5,559 nucleotides of DNA from Clostridia bacterium (GTDB lineage: Bacteria > Bacillota > Clostridia > Oscillospirales > CAG-272). Under the pieces are notes generated by a model. It did not search any database. It had not been told where the DNA came from and worked only from the letters and a program-made list of their open reading frames with translations. Each line of letters begins with the position of its first letter. Position 1 is the stretch's first letter. The translations under genes and the position numbers were made by a program. Below are positions 1-5,504 of the stretch, in pieces. The stretch is taken from positions 1 through 5,559 of the forward strand of contig JAFTLM010000138.1 of the NCBI GenBank assembly GCA_017455945.1. Reading direction: 5' to 3'.

Positions 1-561
1 CCTATGAACAGCTGGGCGAAAAGCGACAGCTATTATGATGAGGACGGAAATTTTGTGTACGGAGAGGCGGACCTTGAGTTTGGCGGCAGACTTTGCCGTG
101 CCGGAGGCGACCACCGCAAGTTTATACGCCAGATTTTTGTGAGCGTTGATATTACAGCACCGCTTTATTGGTGGAAAGAGTTTGATACTTATAAGGTAGG
201 AACCGTGGCAAATTCCACGTCCACTATGCATAAAATACACTCCAAGCCCTTTGAACGCGCTGATTTCAGCTGTGACAGACTTGACGAGGGCGGACTTAAG
301 CTTCTTGACGGAATTATAGAGTATCTTGAATCCGAACGCGAAAAGTTTAATGCGGATAAGACCGACAGACAGAGCTGGCATAATATGATACAGCTTCTGC
401 CCTCCAGCTATAATCAGATGAGAACGGTTACTATGAATTACGAAAACCTTATCAATATGTATTACGCCCGCAAAAGCCATAAGCTTGCCGAGTGGCATAC
501 TTATTGCGAGTGGATAGAGTCGCTTCCGTACGCAAAAGAGTTTATACTTATTAAAGATTGA
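1..561 (+). CDS. ThyX-like protein (5' end cut by window)
   Basis: The reading frame is open to the left edge. An ATG lies at position 4, but homologues as I recall them have more residues before the P-M-N-S-W segment, so this is probably the C-terminal 185 residues of a longer protein. Numbering from that ATG, DHRKFIRQ (36-43), ITAPLYWWKEFDTYK (50-64) and VGTVANSTST (65-74) resemble the part of flavin-dependent thymidylate synthase around its RHRxxS signature, but RHR is replaced by T62-Y63-K64. The C-terminal stretch LPSSYNQ-R-T-T-N (132-145), then R156 and AEW (162-164), resembles the ThyX end, where LP, N, R and AQW contribute to the dUMP/flavin site. From the family one would expect a nucleotide- or flavin-binding fold; thymidylate synthesis itself is doubtful without the RHR triad. 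No operon partner is visible: a terminator follows directly. Being a real gene is near certain; the ThyX relationship is a motif-based judgement. Confidence 0.6.
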   Translation, partial: PMNSWAKSDSYYDEDGNFVYGEADLEFGGRLCRAGGDHRKFIRQIFVSVDITAPLYWWKEFDTYKVGTVANSTSTMHKIHSKPFERADFSCDRLDEGGLKLLDGIIEYLESEREKFNADKTDRQSWHNMIQLLPSSYNQMRTVTMNYENLINMYYARKSHKLAEWHTYCEWIESLPYAKEFILIKD

Positions 562-596
562 TTGTGTATTTTTCACAAAAAATCACAATAAAATGC

Positions 597-646
597 AAAA
601 AAAATAGCATCTTCGACGATTGTTTTTCGGGAGATGTTATTTTTTT
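597..646 (+). terminator. Rho-independent terminator after the ThyX-like gene
   Basis: Bases 598-614 pair with 630-646 to form a 17-bp stem with two G-U pairs. The upper part, around GCATCTTC, is mixed in composition; the base is an A-run (597-604) paired with a T-run (640-646). The loop is 15 bases and can form a small inner CGA/TCG pairing. It begins 35 bases after the stop codon at 559-561. Because the A-run faces the T-run, the element could also stop transcription coming from the other side, but no minus-strand gene in the window would use it. Confidence 0.8.
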
Positions 647-656
647 GTCAAAGCCC

Positions 657-685
657 TTGACGATTTTTTGTTTTTGTTATATAAT
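657..685 (+). promoter_or_regulatory. Sigma-A type promoter of the serCA operon
   Basis: A -35 box TTGACG (657-662, five of six consensus bases) is separated by exactly 17 bases from a perfect -10 box TATAAT (680-685). The spacer is T-rich. The predicted start of transcription is near 692, giving a leader of about 42 bases before serC. That is too short for a T-box or a metabolite riboswitch, so control is more likely at promoter level or through serine inhibition of the enzyme. Confidence 0.85.
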
Positions 686-691
686 AAGATA

Positions 692-706
692 ATCGTTTTT
701 GACGAT
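692..706 (+). promoter_or_regulatory. Small hairpin at the predicted 5' end of the serCA mRNA
   Basis: ATCGT (692-696) and ACGAT (702-706) are inverted around a five-base TTTTG loop and begin at the predicted transcription start. A hairpin at the extreme 5' end can protect a transcript from decay, and a dyad there can also be an operator. The stem has only five base pairs, so either reading is tentative. Confidence 0.3.
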
Positions 707-718
707 GATTCATTTTTC

Positions 719-724
719 AGGAGG
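719..724 (+). promoter_or_regulatory. Ribosome binding site of serC
   Basis: A perfect AGGAGG is nine bases upstream of the ATG at 734. It decides the start: the frame is open further upstream to 620, but that extension crosses the promoter and has no ribosome binding site. Confidence 0.9.
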
Positions 725-733
725 TTCATAATT

Positions 734-1822
734 ATGAACAGAGTTTTTAACTTTTCGGCAGGCCCGTCCATGCTTCCTTTACCGGTACTCGAAAAAGCAG
801 CAGCTGAACTGGTTTGCTACGGAGAATCCGGAATGTCAGTAATGGAGATGTCTCACCGATCTCCGGATTATGAAGCAATCATCAAGAAGGCAGAGGCAGA
901 CCTTCGCAAGATCATGCAGATTCCCGATAACTATAAGGTGCTCTTTATGCAGGGCGGTGCGTCCACACAGTTTGCGTGCGTACCTATGAACCTTATCAAG
1001 AAGACCGGAAAGGCTGACTACATCGTTTCGGGTCAGTTCTCGGGGAAGGCTTTCAAAGAGGCCCAGAAGTACGGCGACGTTGTTTGCGTGGCAACAACAA
1101 AAGAGGACAACTTTGACCACGTTCCCGTGGTTACCAAGGATATGATCCGTCCCGACGCATCATATGTACATATGTGCTTCAATAACACTATTTACGGTAC
1201 AAAGTTTGACTATATTCCCGACACAGGCGATATTCCGCTTGTTGCAGATATGTCCTCTTGCATCATCTCCGAGCCCGTGGACGTTTCCAAGTTCGGCGTA
1301 ATCTATGCAGGCGCACAGAAGAATATGGCTCCCGCAGGCGTAACTCTCGTTATCGTTCGCGAGGATCTTCTCGGAAACGTGCTTGACTGCACCCCCGCTA
1401 TGCTTGACTGGCAGCTTATGGCTGAGAATGACTCTATGTACAACACACCTCCTTGCTACGCTATCTACGTTGCAGGTCTTGTTTATGAGTGGATCGAGTC
1501 TATCGGCGGCCTTGACAAGATGAAGGAAATGAACGAGAAGAAGGCTAACCTTCTTTACGATTACCTTGACAGCCAGGATTACTACGTTGCTCCCGTTAAG
1601 AAGAATAGCCGTTCTATGATGAACGTTACCTTCGTAACAGGCGACGCGGACCTTGATAAGAAGTTCGCAAGCGAAGCCGCAAAGGCAGGTCTTAAGAACC
1701 TTAAGGGTCACCGTTCCGTTGGCGGTATGAGAGCTTCCATCTACAACGCTATGCCTTACGAGGGCGTTGCAAAGCTCGTTGAGTTTATGAAAGAGTTCGC
1801 AAAGAACAATCCCAAGAAATAA
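734..1822 (+). CDS. serC: Phosphoserine aminotransferase SerC
   Basis: This PLP enzyme makes O-phosphoserine from 3-phosphohydroxypyruvate and glutamate, the second step of cytoplasmic serine synthesis. The 362-residue product matches the family's usual length of about 360. Visible landmarks are the N-terminal FNFSAGPSMLP (5-15), phosphate-binding H41-R42 in SHRS, GGAST (74-78), NNTIYGT (150-156), D172 in ADMSS for the pyridine nitrogen, Schiff-base lysine K196 in GAQKN, and H326-R327 in the GHRSVGGMRAS segment. In the E. coli enzyme a tryptophan (W102) stacks on the PLP ring; here the apparent counterpart is F102 in SGQFSGKA, which keeps an aromatic ring. The start at 734 is chosen because of AGGAGG nine bases upstream and because the family begins at this point. 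serA follows after 16 bases, so the two are surely co-transcribed. Lysine is mostly AAG, consistent with high expression. The known alternative role of SerC in pyridoxal synthesis cannot be judged from sequence. Confidence 0.97.
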   Translation: MNRVFNFSAGPSMLPLPVLEKAAAELVCYGESGMSVMEMSHRSPDYEAIIKKAEADLRKIMQIPDNYKVLFMQGGASTQFACVPMNLIKKTGKADYIVSGQFSGKAFKEAQKYGDVVCVATTKEDNFDHVPVVTKDMIRPDASYVHMCFNNTIYGTKFDYIPDTGDIPLVADMSSCIISEPVDVSKFGVIYAGAQKNMAPAGVTLVIVREDLLGNVLDCTPAMLDWQLMAENDSMYNTPPCYAIYVAGLVYEWIESIGGLDKMKEMNEKKANLLYDYLDSQDYYVAPVKKNSRSMMNVTFVTGDADLDKKFASEAAKAGLKNLKGHRSVGGMRASIYNAMPYEGVAKLVEFMKEFAKNNPKK

Positions 1823-1838
1823 TTGAAAGAGGCAGATT

Positions 1839-2999
1839 ATGAATATTCAACTTCTCAATAAAATCGCTGCCGTTGGCACAAATAAGCTTGATAAGAGCTT
1901 GTACACTATCGGTACAGACGTGCAGAATCCCGATGCTATAATGGTTCGTTCCGCGGTTATGCACGATATGGAGTTCGGTAAGGAGCTCAAGGCTATCGCA
2001 CGTGCAGGTGCGGGCGTAAACAATATCCCCGTTGACAGATGCGCAAAAGAGGGCATCGTTGTTTTCAACACTCCCGGTGCAAACGCTAACGGCGTTAAGG
2101 AGCTTGCTTTGTGCGCACTTCTTCTCGCTTCCCGTAACGTTGTAGGCGGTGTTAAGTGGGCAGAGTCGCTTCAGGGCACAGAGGGCGTCGCAAAGGCGGT
2201 TGAGGCAGGTAAGTCTCAGTTCGCAGGCTGCGAGATCAAGGGTAAGACCCTTGGCGTTATCGGTCTTGGCGCAATAGGCGGTATGGTTGCAAATGCTGCG
2301 ACTTATCTTGATATGACCGTTGTTGGTTGCGACCCGTACATCAGCGTTGACGGTGCTTGGCATCTTGACAGCAGCATAACACACGCTGCAGCATACGAGG
2401 ATGTCTATAAGGCTGCTGATTATATCACACTTCACGTTCCCGCAACTCCCACAACAAAGAATATGATCAACGCAGAGTCTATCGCAATGATGAAGGACGG
2501 CGTTAAGATTATCAACCTTTCCCGTGCGGACCTTGTTAACGCGGCAGACCTTAAGGCTGCTCTTGAGAGCGGTAAGGTTTCGGCTTACGTTACCGACTTC
2601 CCCACAGAGGAAATTCTCGGCGTAAAGGGTGTGGTTGCTATTCCTCACCTCGGCGCTTCCACAGAGGAGTCCGAGGACAACTGTGCCGTTATGGCTGCCG
2701 TTGAGCTTGATAATTACCTCAGATACGGTAATATCAAGAACAGCGTAAACTTCCCCAACGTTGAGATGCCTATGAGCACGGGCATCCGCGTATGCGTTCT
2801 TCACGCAAACGTTCCCGCAATTATTTCTCAGATAACTACTGTACTTTCTGAGGTTGGCGTAAACATCGAGAACCTTACAAATAAGTCCAAGGGTGACAAT
2901 GCGTACAGCGTTCTTGACGTAACGGGAGACGTAACCGACGCGGCAGTTGCGAAGATCGAAGCAATCGCAGAGGTTTACAGAGTAAGAGTTATTAAGTAA
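1839..2999 (+). CDS. serA: D-3-phosphoglycerate dehydrogenase with ACT domain (SerA)
   Basis: This enzyme oxidises 3-phosphoglycerate to 3-phosphohydroxypyruvate with NAD+, the committed step of serine synthesis, and supplies SerC. Of 386 residues, about 1-90 plus 270-305 form the substrate domain, with R37-S38 and AGAGVNN (56-62) as likely substrate loops. The Rossmann domain has GLGAIG (142-147) and D165 at the end of the second strand, which favours NAD over NADP. Catalytic residues are R229 (NLSR), D253, E257 (TDFPTE) and H270 (IPHLGAST). A C-terminal ACT domain spans about 316-386. H322, N324 and N342 have the same spacing as the serine-binding H344, N346 and N364 of E. coli SerA, so feedback inhibition by serine is likely. 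At 386 residues it is slightly shorter than the 410-residue E. coli form and lacks the extra ASB domain of long SerAs. GAAAGAGG (1825-1832) sits six bases before the ATG. Lysine codons are nearly all AAG. Confidence 0.95.
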   Translation: MNIQLLNKIAAVGTNKLDKSLYTIGTDVQNPDAIMVRSAVMHDMEFGKELKAIARAGAGVNNIPVDRCAKEGIVVFNTPGANANGVKELALCALLLASRNVVGGVKWAESLQGTEGVAKAVEAGKSQFAGCEIKGKTLGVIGLGAIGGMVANAATYLDMTVVGCDPYISVDGAWHLDSSITHAAAYEDVYKAADYITLHVPATPTTKNMINAESIAMMKDGVKIINLSRADLVNAADLKAALESGKVSAYVTDFPTEEILGVKGVVAIPHLGASTEESEDNCAVMAAVELDNYLRYGNIKNSVNFPNVEMPMSTGIRVCVLHANVPAIISQITTVLSEVGVNIENLTNKSKGDNAYSVLDVTGDVTDAAVAKIEAIAEVYRVRVIK

Positions 3000-3008
3000 T
3001 TAATAGCA

Positions 3009-3014
3009 TATAAT
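3009..3014 (+). promoter_or_regulatory. Candidate -10 box for pgeF
   Basis: An exact TATAAT lies between the serA stop codon and its terminator. The predicted start near 3021 would fall inside the left arm of the hairpin. No good -35 box is present at 17 bases (GAGTTA, 2986-2991), and there is no TG extension, so this may be chance in an AT-rich gap. It would give pgeF a leader of about 43 bases. Confidence 0.25.
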
Positions 3015-3048
3015 AAATCGTGCAGGGCTGTTGTTCTGCACGATTTTT
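3015..3048 (+). terminator. Rho-independent terminator of serCA
   Basis: AAATCGTGCAG (3015-3025) pairs perfectly with CTGCACGATTT (3036-3046), an 11-bp stem with a ten-base loop, followed by T's to 3048. It starts 15 bases after the serA stop. The ribosome binding site of pgeF begins four bases after the T-tract, so the element separates serCA from pgeF and could act as a partial, read-through barrier. Confidence 0.9.
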
Positions 3049-3051
3049 AAT

Positions 3052-3055
3052 GGAG
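3052..3055 (+). promoter_or_regulatory. Ribosome binding site of pgeF
   Basis: GGAG lies eight bases upstream of the ATG at 3064. It supports this start over an in-frame TTG at 3031, which lies in the loop of the terminator and has no ribosome binding site. Confidence 0.65.
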
Positions 3056-3063
3056 CGTTTTTT

Positions 3064-3876
3064 ATGTTTGTTACACACAGAGCCGAAAACGGTGTTGTTT
3101 ACGTTACTTCTGATATTCTGAAATCAAAACACGCATTTTCAACAAGAATAGGCGGTGTAAGCCAAGCCGAACATACCTCGGAGTTTAATCTCGCTTTTAA
3201 CAGAGGCGATTGCGAGGAAACCGTAAAAGAAAATCTCAGGCTTTTTGGAGCGGCTGTTGGTTTTGCCCCCGAAAGTGTTGTCAGCCTGCCTCAGATTCAT
3301 TCGGCAAATATTATAGATGTGAATGTGTCAATGTGCGGAGAGGGGTATTTTAAAGAACCTCATATTTCTTGCGACGGTTATGTTACTTCGGAGTGCGGAG
3401 CGGTTGTTGGGGTTAAAACTGCAGACTGTGTTCCGATTTTGCTTGAAGCACATAATGCGAATATGGAAATAGTTGCTGTGTCTGCAGTTCACGCCGGGTG
3501 GCGGGGAACTCTTGCGGGAATCGCCCGTAAGGCTGTTTTGAACTTGCTTGACAAAGGTGTAGGATTATCTGAAATAAAAGCGGCTATCGGACCGTCAATC
3601 GGAAGCTGTTGCTTTGAGGTTGGTTCAGAGGTGGTTGAAACGGTGTCGAAAAATTGGGGCGAAAAATACACCGATATGTTTGTTGTTGTTAAACAAAACG
3701 GATTTTATATAGATTTAAAAGGTGTAAACAGGCAAATAATTGCCGATTGCGGAGTTCCGCTTGAAAATATAGATGTTTCAACAGAATGTACTTTTTGCCT
3801 GGGCGAAAAATATTATTCACACAGAAGAATGAAGGGCGTAAGAGGAACAATGCTTTCGGTGATCGCCAAAGACTGA
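3064..3876 (+). CDS. pgeF: Peptidoglycan editing factor PgeF (YfiH/YlmD, laccase-domain family)
   Basis: The 270-residue product belongs to the multicopper-oxidase-like "laccase domain" family (YfiH in E. coli, YlmD in Bacillus, LACC1/FAMIN in animals). The family's metal-site signatures are all there: H79 in PQIHSAN (76-82), C122 in KTADCVP (118-124) and H143 in VHAGWRGT (142-149). IGPSIGSCCFEVG (175-187) and the C-terminal STECTF (239-244) and SHRRMKGVRG (252-261) are also typical. YfiH prevents serine-containing muropeptides by acting on UDP-MurNAc-L-Ser; animal and some bacterial relatives have purine-nucleoside phosphorylase or deaminase activity. Old labels such as polyphenol oxidase are misleading. 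The ATG at 3064 is chosen from GGAG eight bases before it and from the family's usual N terminus. Lysine codons switch to AAA, unlike serA, pointing to lower expression. It follows the serCA terminator closely and may depend on read-through or a weak local promoter. No clear terminator follows it. Confidence 0.93.
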   Translation: MFVTHRAENGVVYVTSDILKSKHAFSTRIGGVSQAEHTSEFNLAFNRGDCEETVKENLRLFGAAVGFAPESVVSLPQIHSANIIDVNVSMCGEGYFKEPHISCDGYVTSECGAVVGVKTADCVPILLEAHNANMEIVAVSAVHAGWRGTLAGIARKAVLNLLDKGVGLSEIKAAIGPSIGSCCFEVGSEVVETVSKNWGEKYTDMFVVVKQNGFYIDLKGVNRQIIADCGVPLENIDVSTECTFCLGEKYYSHRRMKGVRGTMLSVIAKD

Positions 3877-3892
3877 AAAATCGAAAAATGCA

Positions 3893-3917
3893 AATTAGCA
3901 GAGTTTAAGGTCTAATT
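3893..3917 (+). promoter_or_regulatory. Small inverted repeat just upstream of the capsule promoter
   Basis: AATTAG (3893-3898) and CTAATT (3912-3917) are inverted around 13 bases and end four bases before the -35 box. There is no T-tract, so it is unlikely to be an intrinsic terminator for pgeF. An operator for a dimeric regulator is possible, but a six-base AT-rich dyad can arise by chance. Confidence 0.25.
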
Positions 3918-3920
3918 CCC

Positions 3921-3949
3921 TTGACAATACCGTTTGTTTGTGATATAAT
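3921..3949 (+). promoter_or_regulatory. Consensus sigma-A promoter of the capsule operon
   Basis: A perfect -35 TTGACA (3921-3926) and a perfect -10 TATAAT (3944-3949) are separated by exactly 17 bases, and TG at 3941-3942 adds an extended -10. The predicted transcription start is near 3956, about 50 bases before the phosphatase ATG. A promoter this close to ideal would fire strongly if not held back by a repressor or another later control. Confidence 0.9.
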
Positions 3950-3994
3950 TATTAATAATTAGAGGGAAGCGACTTGTTCGCCGAAACTCACAAA

Positions 3995-4001
3995 GAGGGT
4001 G
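3995..4001 (+). promoter_or_regulatory. Ribosome binding site of the CpsB-type gene
   Basis: GAGGGTG lies about six bases before the ATG at 4007. A similar GAGGGAAG at 3962-3969 precedes an in-frame TTG at 3974, so two starts are possible. The ATG is preferred because the metal-binding DLHNH motif then sits at residues 6-10, as in the family. Confidence 0.6.
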
Positions 4002-4006
4002 AAAAT

Positions 4007-4735
4007 ATGTTTGATATTGTCGATCTCCATAATCACTCACTGTATGGTTTGGACGACGGTGCCGACAGCTATGAAAAGATGTGTCAGATGATAGACTGTT
4101 CCTATCGGAACGGAGTAAGGCACATATGTTTTACTCCTCACTATCATAACATCGGCAACAGAGATTGCACTCCCGAAAAAATCGGGGCTGTTTACAATGA
4201 GGCACGTCGGTACTGTGCGGAGCATTATCCGGACTTGAGGTTGAGTGTTGGCTCGGAGATGGTGTATCATTTTGATTGTATTGATGCGATTGCCGAAAAA
4301 AGGGTACTTACCCTGTCAGAGTCGCGTTACGTACTTACCGACTTTCTGGCAACTCCTGATGCCAGAGGAATAATGATGGGGGTTGAGCGTTTGCTTGGCT
4401 GCGGCTATTTTCCGGTTGTTGCACACGTGGAACGGTACGACTGTCTTTTGGGAAAAGTTGATGAGGTCCGAAGATTGTCCGATGCAGGAGCTGTGATACA
4501 GATAAATGCAGGATCGCTTAACGGAGGAATTTTTTCAAAAAAACGCAAATTCTGTATGAAGCTTCTTGAAGAAGAGCTGGTGGATGTGGTGGCTTCCGAT
4601 GCCCATAATACTGATTCTCGCTCGCCGTCGCTTGATTTTGCACTTAAAACTGTGGTTTCAAAATTCGGAGAAGAATATGCAGAACGTATATTCAGGCTTA
4701 TTCCCGAGAAAATTATTTCAAATCAAATAATGTAA
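4007..4735 (+). CDS. CpsB/YwqE-type PHP protein-tyrosine phosphatase
   Basis: The 242-residue product is a PHP-domain metal-dependent phosphatase of the CpsB/CapC/YwqE group, about the family's usual length of 245-255. The metal and catalytic ligands are all visible: H8 and H10 in DLHNH, D16 in GLDDGA (14-19), H45 in TPHYH (43-47), E84 in GSEM (82-85), H140 in AHVER (139-143), and D198 and H200 in SDAHN (197-201). GLDDGA and SDAHN are characteristic of CpsB. Such enzymes remove phosphate from the tyrosine cluster of the CpsD-type kinase and so set the phosphorylation cycle that controls polysaccharide chain growth. The two downstream genes encode the matching chain-length protein and kinase, which makes this role much more likely than histidinol-phosphate phosphatase, the other common PHP function. 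A TTG at 3974 with its own purine-rich site would add 11 residues. The next gene follows after 19 bases. Confidence 0.92.
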   Translation: MFDIVDLHNHSLYGLDDGADSYEKMCQMIDCSYRNGVRHICFTPHYHNIGNRDCTPEKIGAVYNEARRYCAEHYPDLRLSVGSEMVYHFDCIDAIAEKRVLTLSESRYVLTDFLATPDARGIMMGVERLLGCGYFPVVAHVERYDCLLGKVDEVRRLSDAGAVIQINAGSLNGGIFSKKRKFCMKLLEEELVDVVASDAHNTDSRSPSLDFALKTVVSKFGEEYAERIFRLIPEKIISNQIM

Positions 4736-4754
4736 AAATTGTTAGGAGAGAAAT

Positions 4755-5504
4755 ATGAAAAACGAGGAAAAGGTAATTAGTCTGGGCGATCTTTTTCGTA
4801 TTCTGATGAAGCGGCTTTGGATAGTCGTAATCGCGGCTGTAGTGGCGTTTGGAGCCTGCTTTGTGTATCTTGAAATGACTTATTCCGAGCGTTATACGTC
4901 AACCTCAAGCCTTTTTGTGTCGCACCCCGAGAGCGGACTTTCGGCAAGCTCCACCACACATTATTATGAGGCTACCGTAAACGCTGTTACCGACTGTGCG
5001 GAGCTGATGACCAGCCGAAAGGTGCTCAATCCCATAATAGAGGAATTGGGGCTGAAGGAACAGGGAATCGGATACGGATCGCTGAAGAGTATGATTTCTG
5101 TCGGCAACGTGGAAAATTCTCACTTCATTATGGTTTCGGTTACCTCTCACGACGCAATGCTCTCTAAACAGATTGTTGATAAGCTGTGTGAGAAGGGCGC
5201 AAGAACTATAGAAGAGTATATCGAGTTTGCTACGGCAAAAGTAGTTGATGAGGGAACGTATAACCCTCACCCATCAAACGGCGTCAGTCTGTCGTTGCCC
5301 ATTGTAGCAGGGATAGCGGCAGCGTTCTTGGCGTTCGGCGTATTTGTGGTATTGGCGGTAATCGACGATAAGATAAACGGTGAGGACGACGTCCAGAACA
5401 GGCTGGGACTCAGCGTTCTCGGTAATATTCCGTACATGGAGCATGAAAAGAATGATAAGGCGTACGGATACGGAGGTGAAGCAGATGAAACAAACCAAGC
5501 TTAA
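4755..5504 (+). CDS. CpsC/YveK-type polysaccharide chain-length determinant (Wzz family)
   Basis: The 249-residue membrane protein has the Wzz layout: a short cytoplasmic N terminus with ISLGDLFRILMKRLW (8-22), membrane segment 1 at about 23-39, an extracellular region to about 178, a proline-containing stretch PHPSNG (171-176) before membrane segment 2 at about 179-203, then a cytoplasmic tail. The tail contains DDKINGEDDVQNRLGLSVLGNIP (204-226), the juxtamembrane segment that in CapA/CpsC proteins contacts and activates the partner tyrosine kinase. In Firmicutes these proteins are about 230-250 residues with the kinase encoded separately, as here; in Proteobacteria the two are fused. The likely role is to set the chain length of an exopolysaccharide or capsule and to activate the kinase. 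AGGAG (4744-4748) is six bases before the ATG. The last 20 bases overlap the kinase gene in another frame, suggesting translational coupling and equal amounts of both partners. Confidence 0.92.
   Translation: MKNEEKVISLGDLFRILMKRLWIVVIAAVVAFGACFVYLEMTYSERYTSTSSLFVSHPESGLSASSTTHYYEATVNAVTDCAELMTSRKVLNPIIEELGLKEQGIGYGSLKSMISVGNVENSHFIMVSVTSHDAMLSKQIVDKLCEKGARTIEEYIEFATAKVVDEGTYNPHPSNGVSLSLPIVAGIAAAFLAFGVFVVLAVIDDKINGEDDVQNRLGLSVLGNIPYMEHEKNDKAYGYGGEADETNQA
5472..5478 (+). promoter_or_regulatory. Ribosome binding site of the tyrosine kinase gene
   Basis: GGAGGTG sits six bases before the ATG at 5485 and lies inside the 3' end of the chain-length gene. It is one of the strongest sites in the window, supporting efficient and coupled translation of the kinase. 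Confidence 0.85.

Noticed and set aside
561..589. Short inverted repeat ATTGTG/CACAAT just after the first gene.
   Set aside because: Only five or six AT-rich pairs with no T-run; the much longer hairpin at 597-646 explains termination.
620..733. In-frame 38-residue N-terminal extension of SerC.
   Set aside because: It spans the terminator arm and the promoter, encodes a phenylalanine-rich stretch unlike the family, and the perfect AGGAGG points to the ATG at 734.
647..733. A T-box or serine-responsive riboswitch upstream of serC.
   Set aside because: The leader from the predicted transcription start is about 42 bases and contains no specifier stem or antiterminator.
836..1711. Minus-strand open frames of 94 and 183 codons opposite serC.
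   Set aside because: Shadows of serC, low-complexity composition, no start signals, no family resemblance.
1785..2804. A 339-codon open frame on the minus strand opposite serA.
   Set aside because: It is antisense to a convincing serA and has no ribosome binding site or recognisable motif. Its cysteine- and histidine-rich product is what reverse translation of a strongly codon-biased gene produces.
3031..3063. In-frame TTG start 11 codons upstream of pgeF.
   Set aside because: It lies in the loop of the serA terminator, has no ribosome binding site, and the ATG at 3064 has GGAG at proper spacing.
4007..4735. Histidinol-phosphate or phosphoserine phosphatase completing the serine pathway.
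   Set aside because: The GLDDGA and SDAHN motifs and the following chain-length and kinase genes fit the CpsB tyrosine phosphatase group; a separate strong promoter also divides it from serCA.
4037..5498. Several minus-strand open frames of 60-121 codons opposite the capsule genes.
   Set aside because: They lie antisense to well-supported genes, lack ribosome binding sites and show no recognisable domains.
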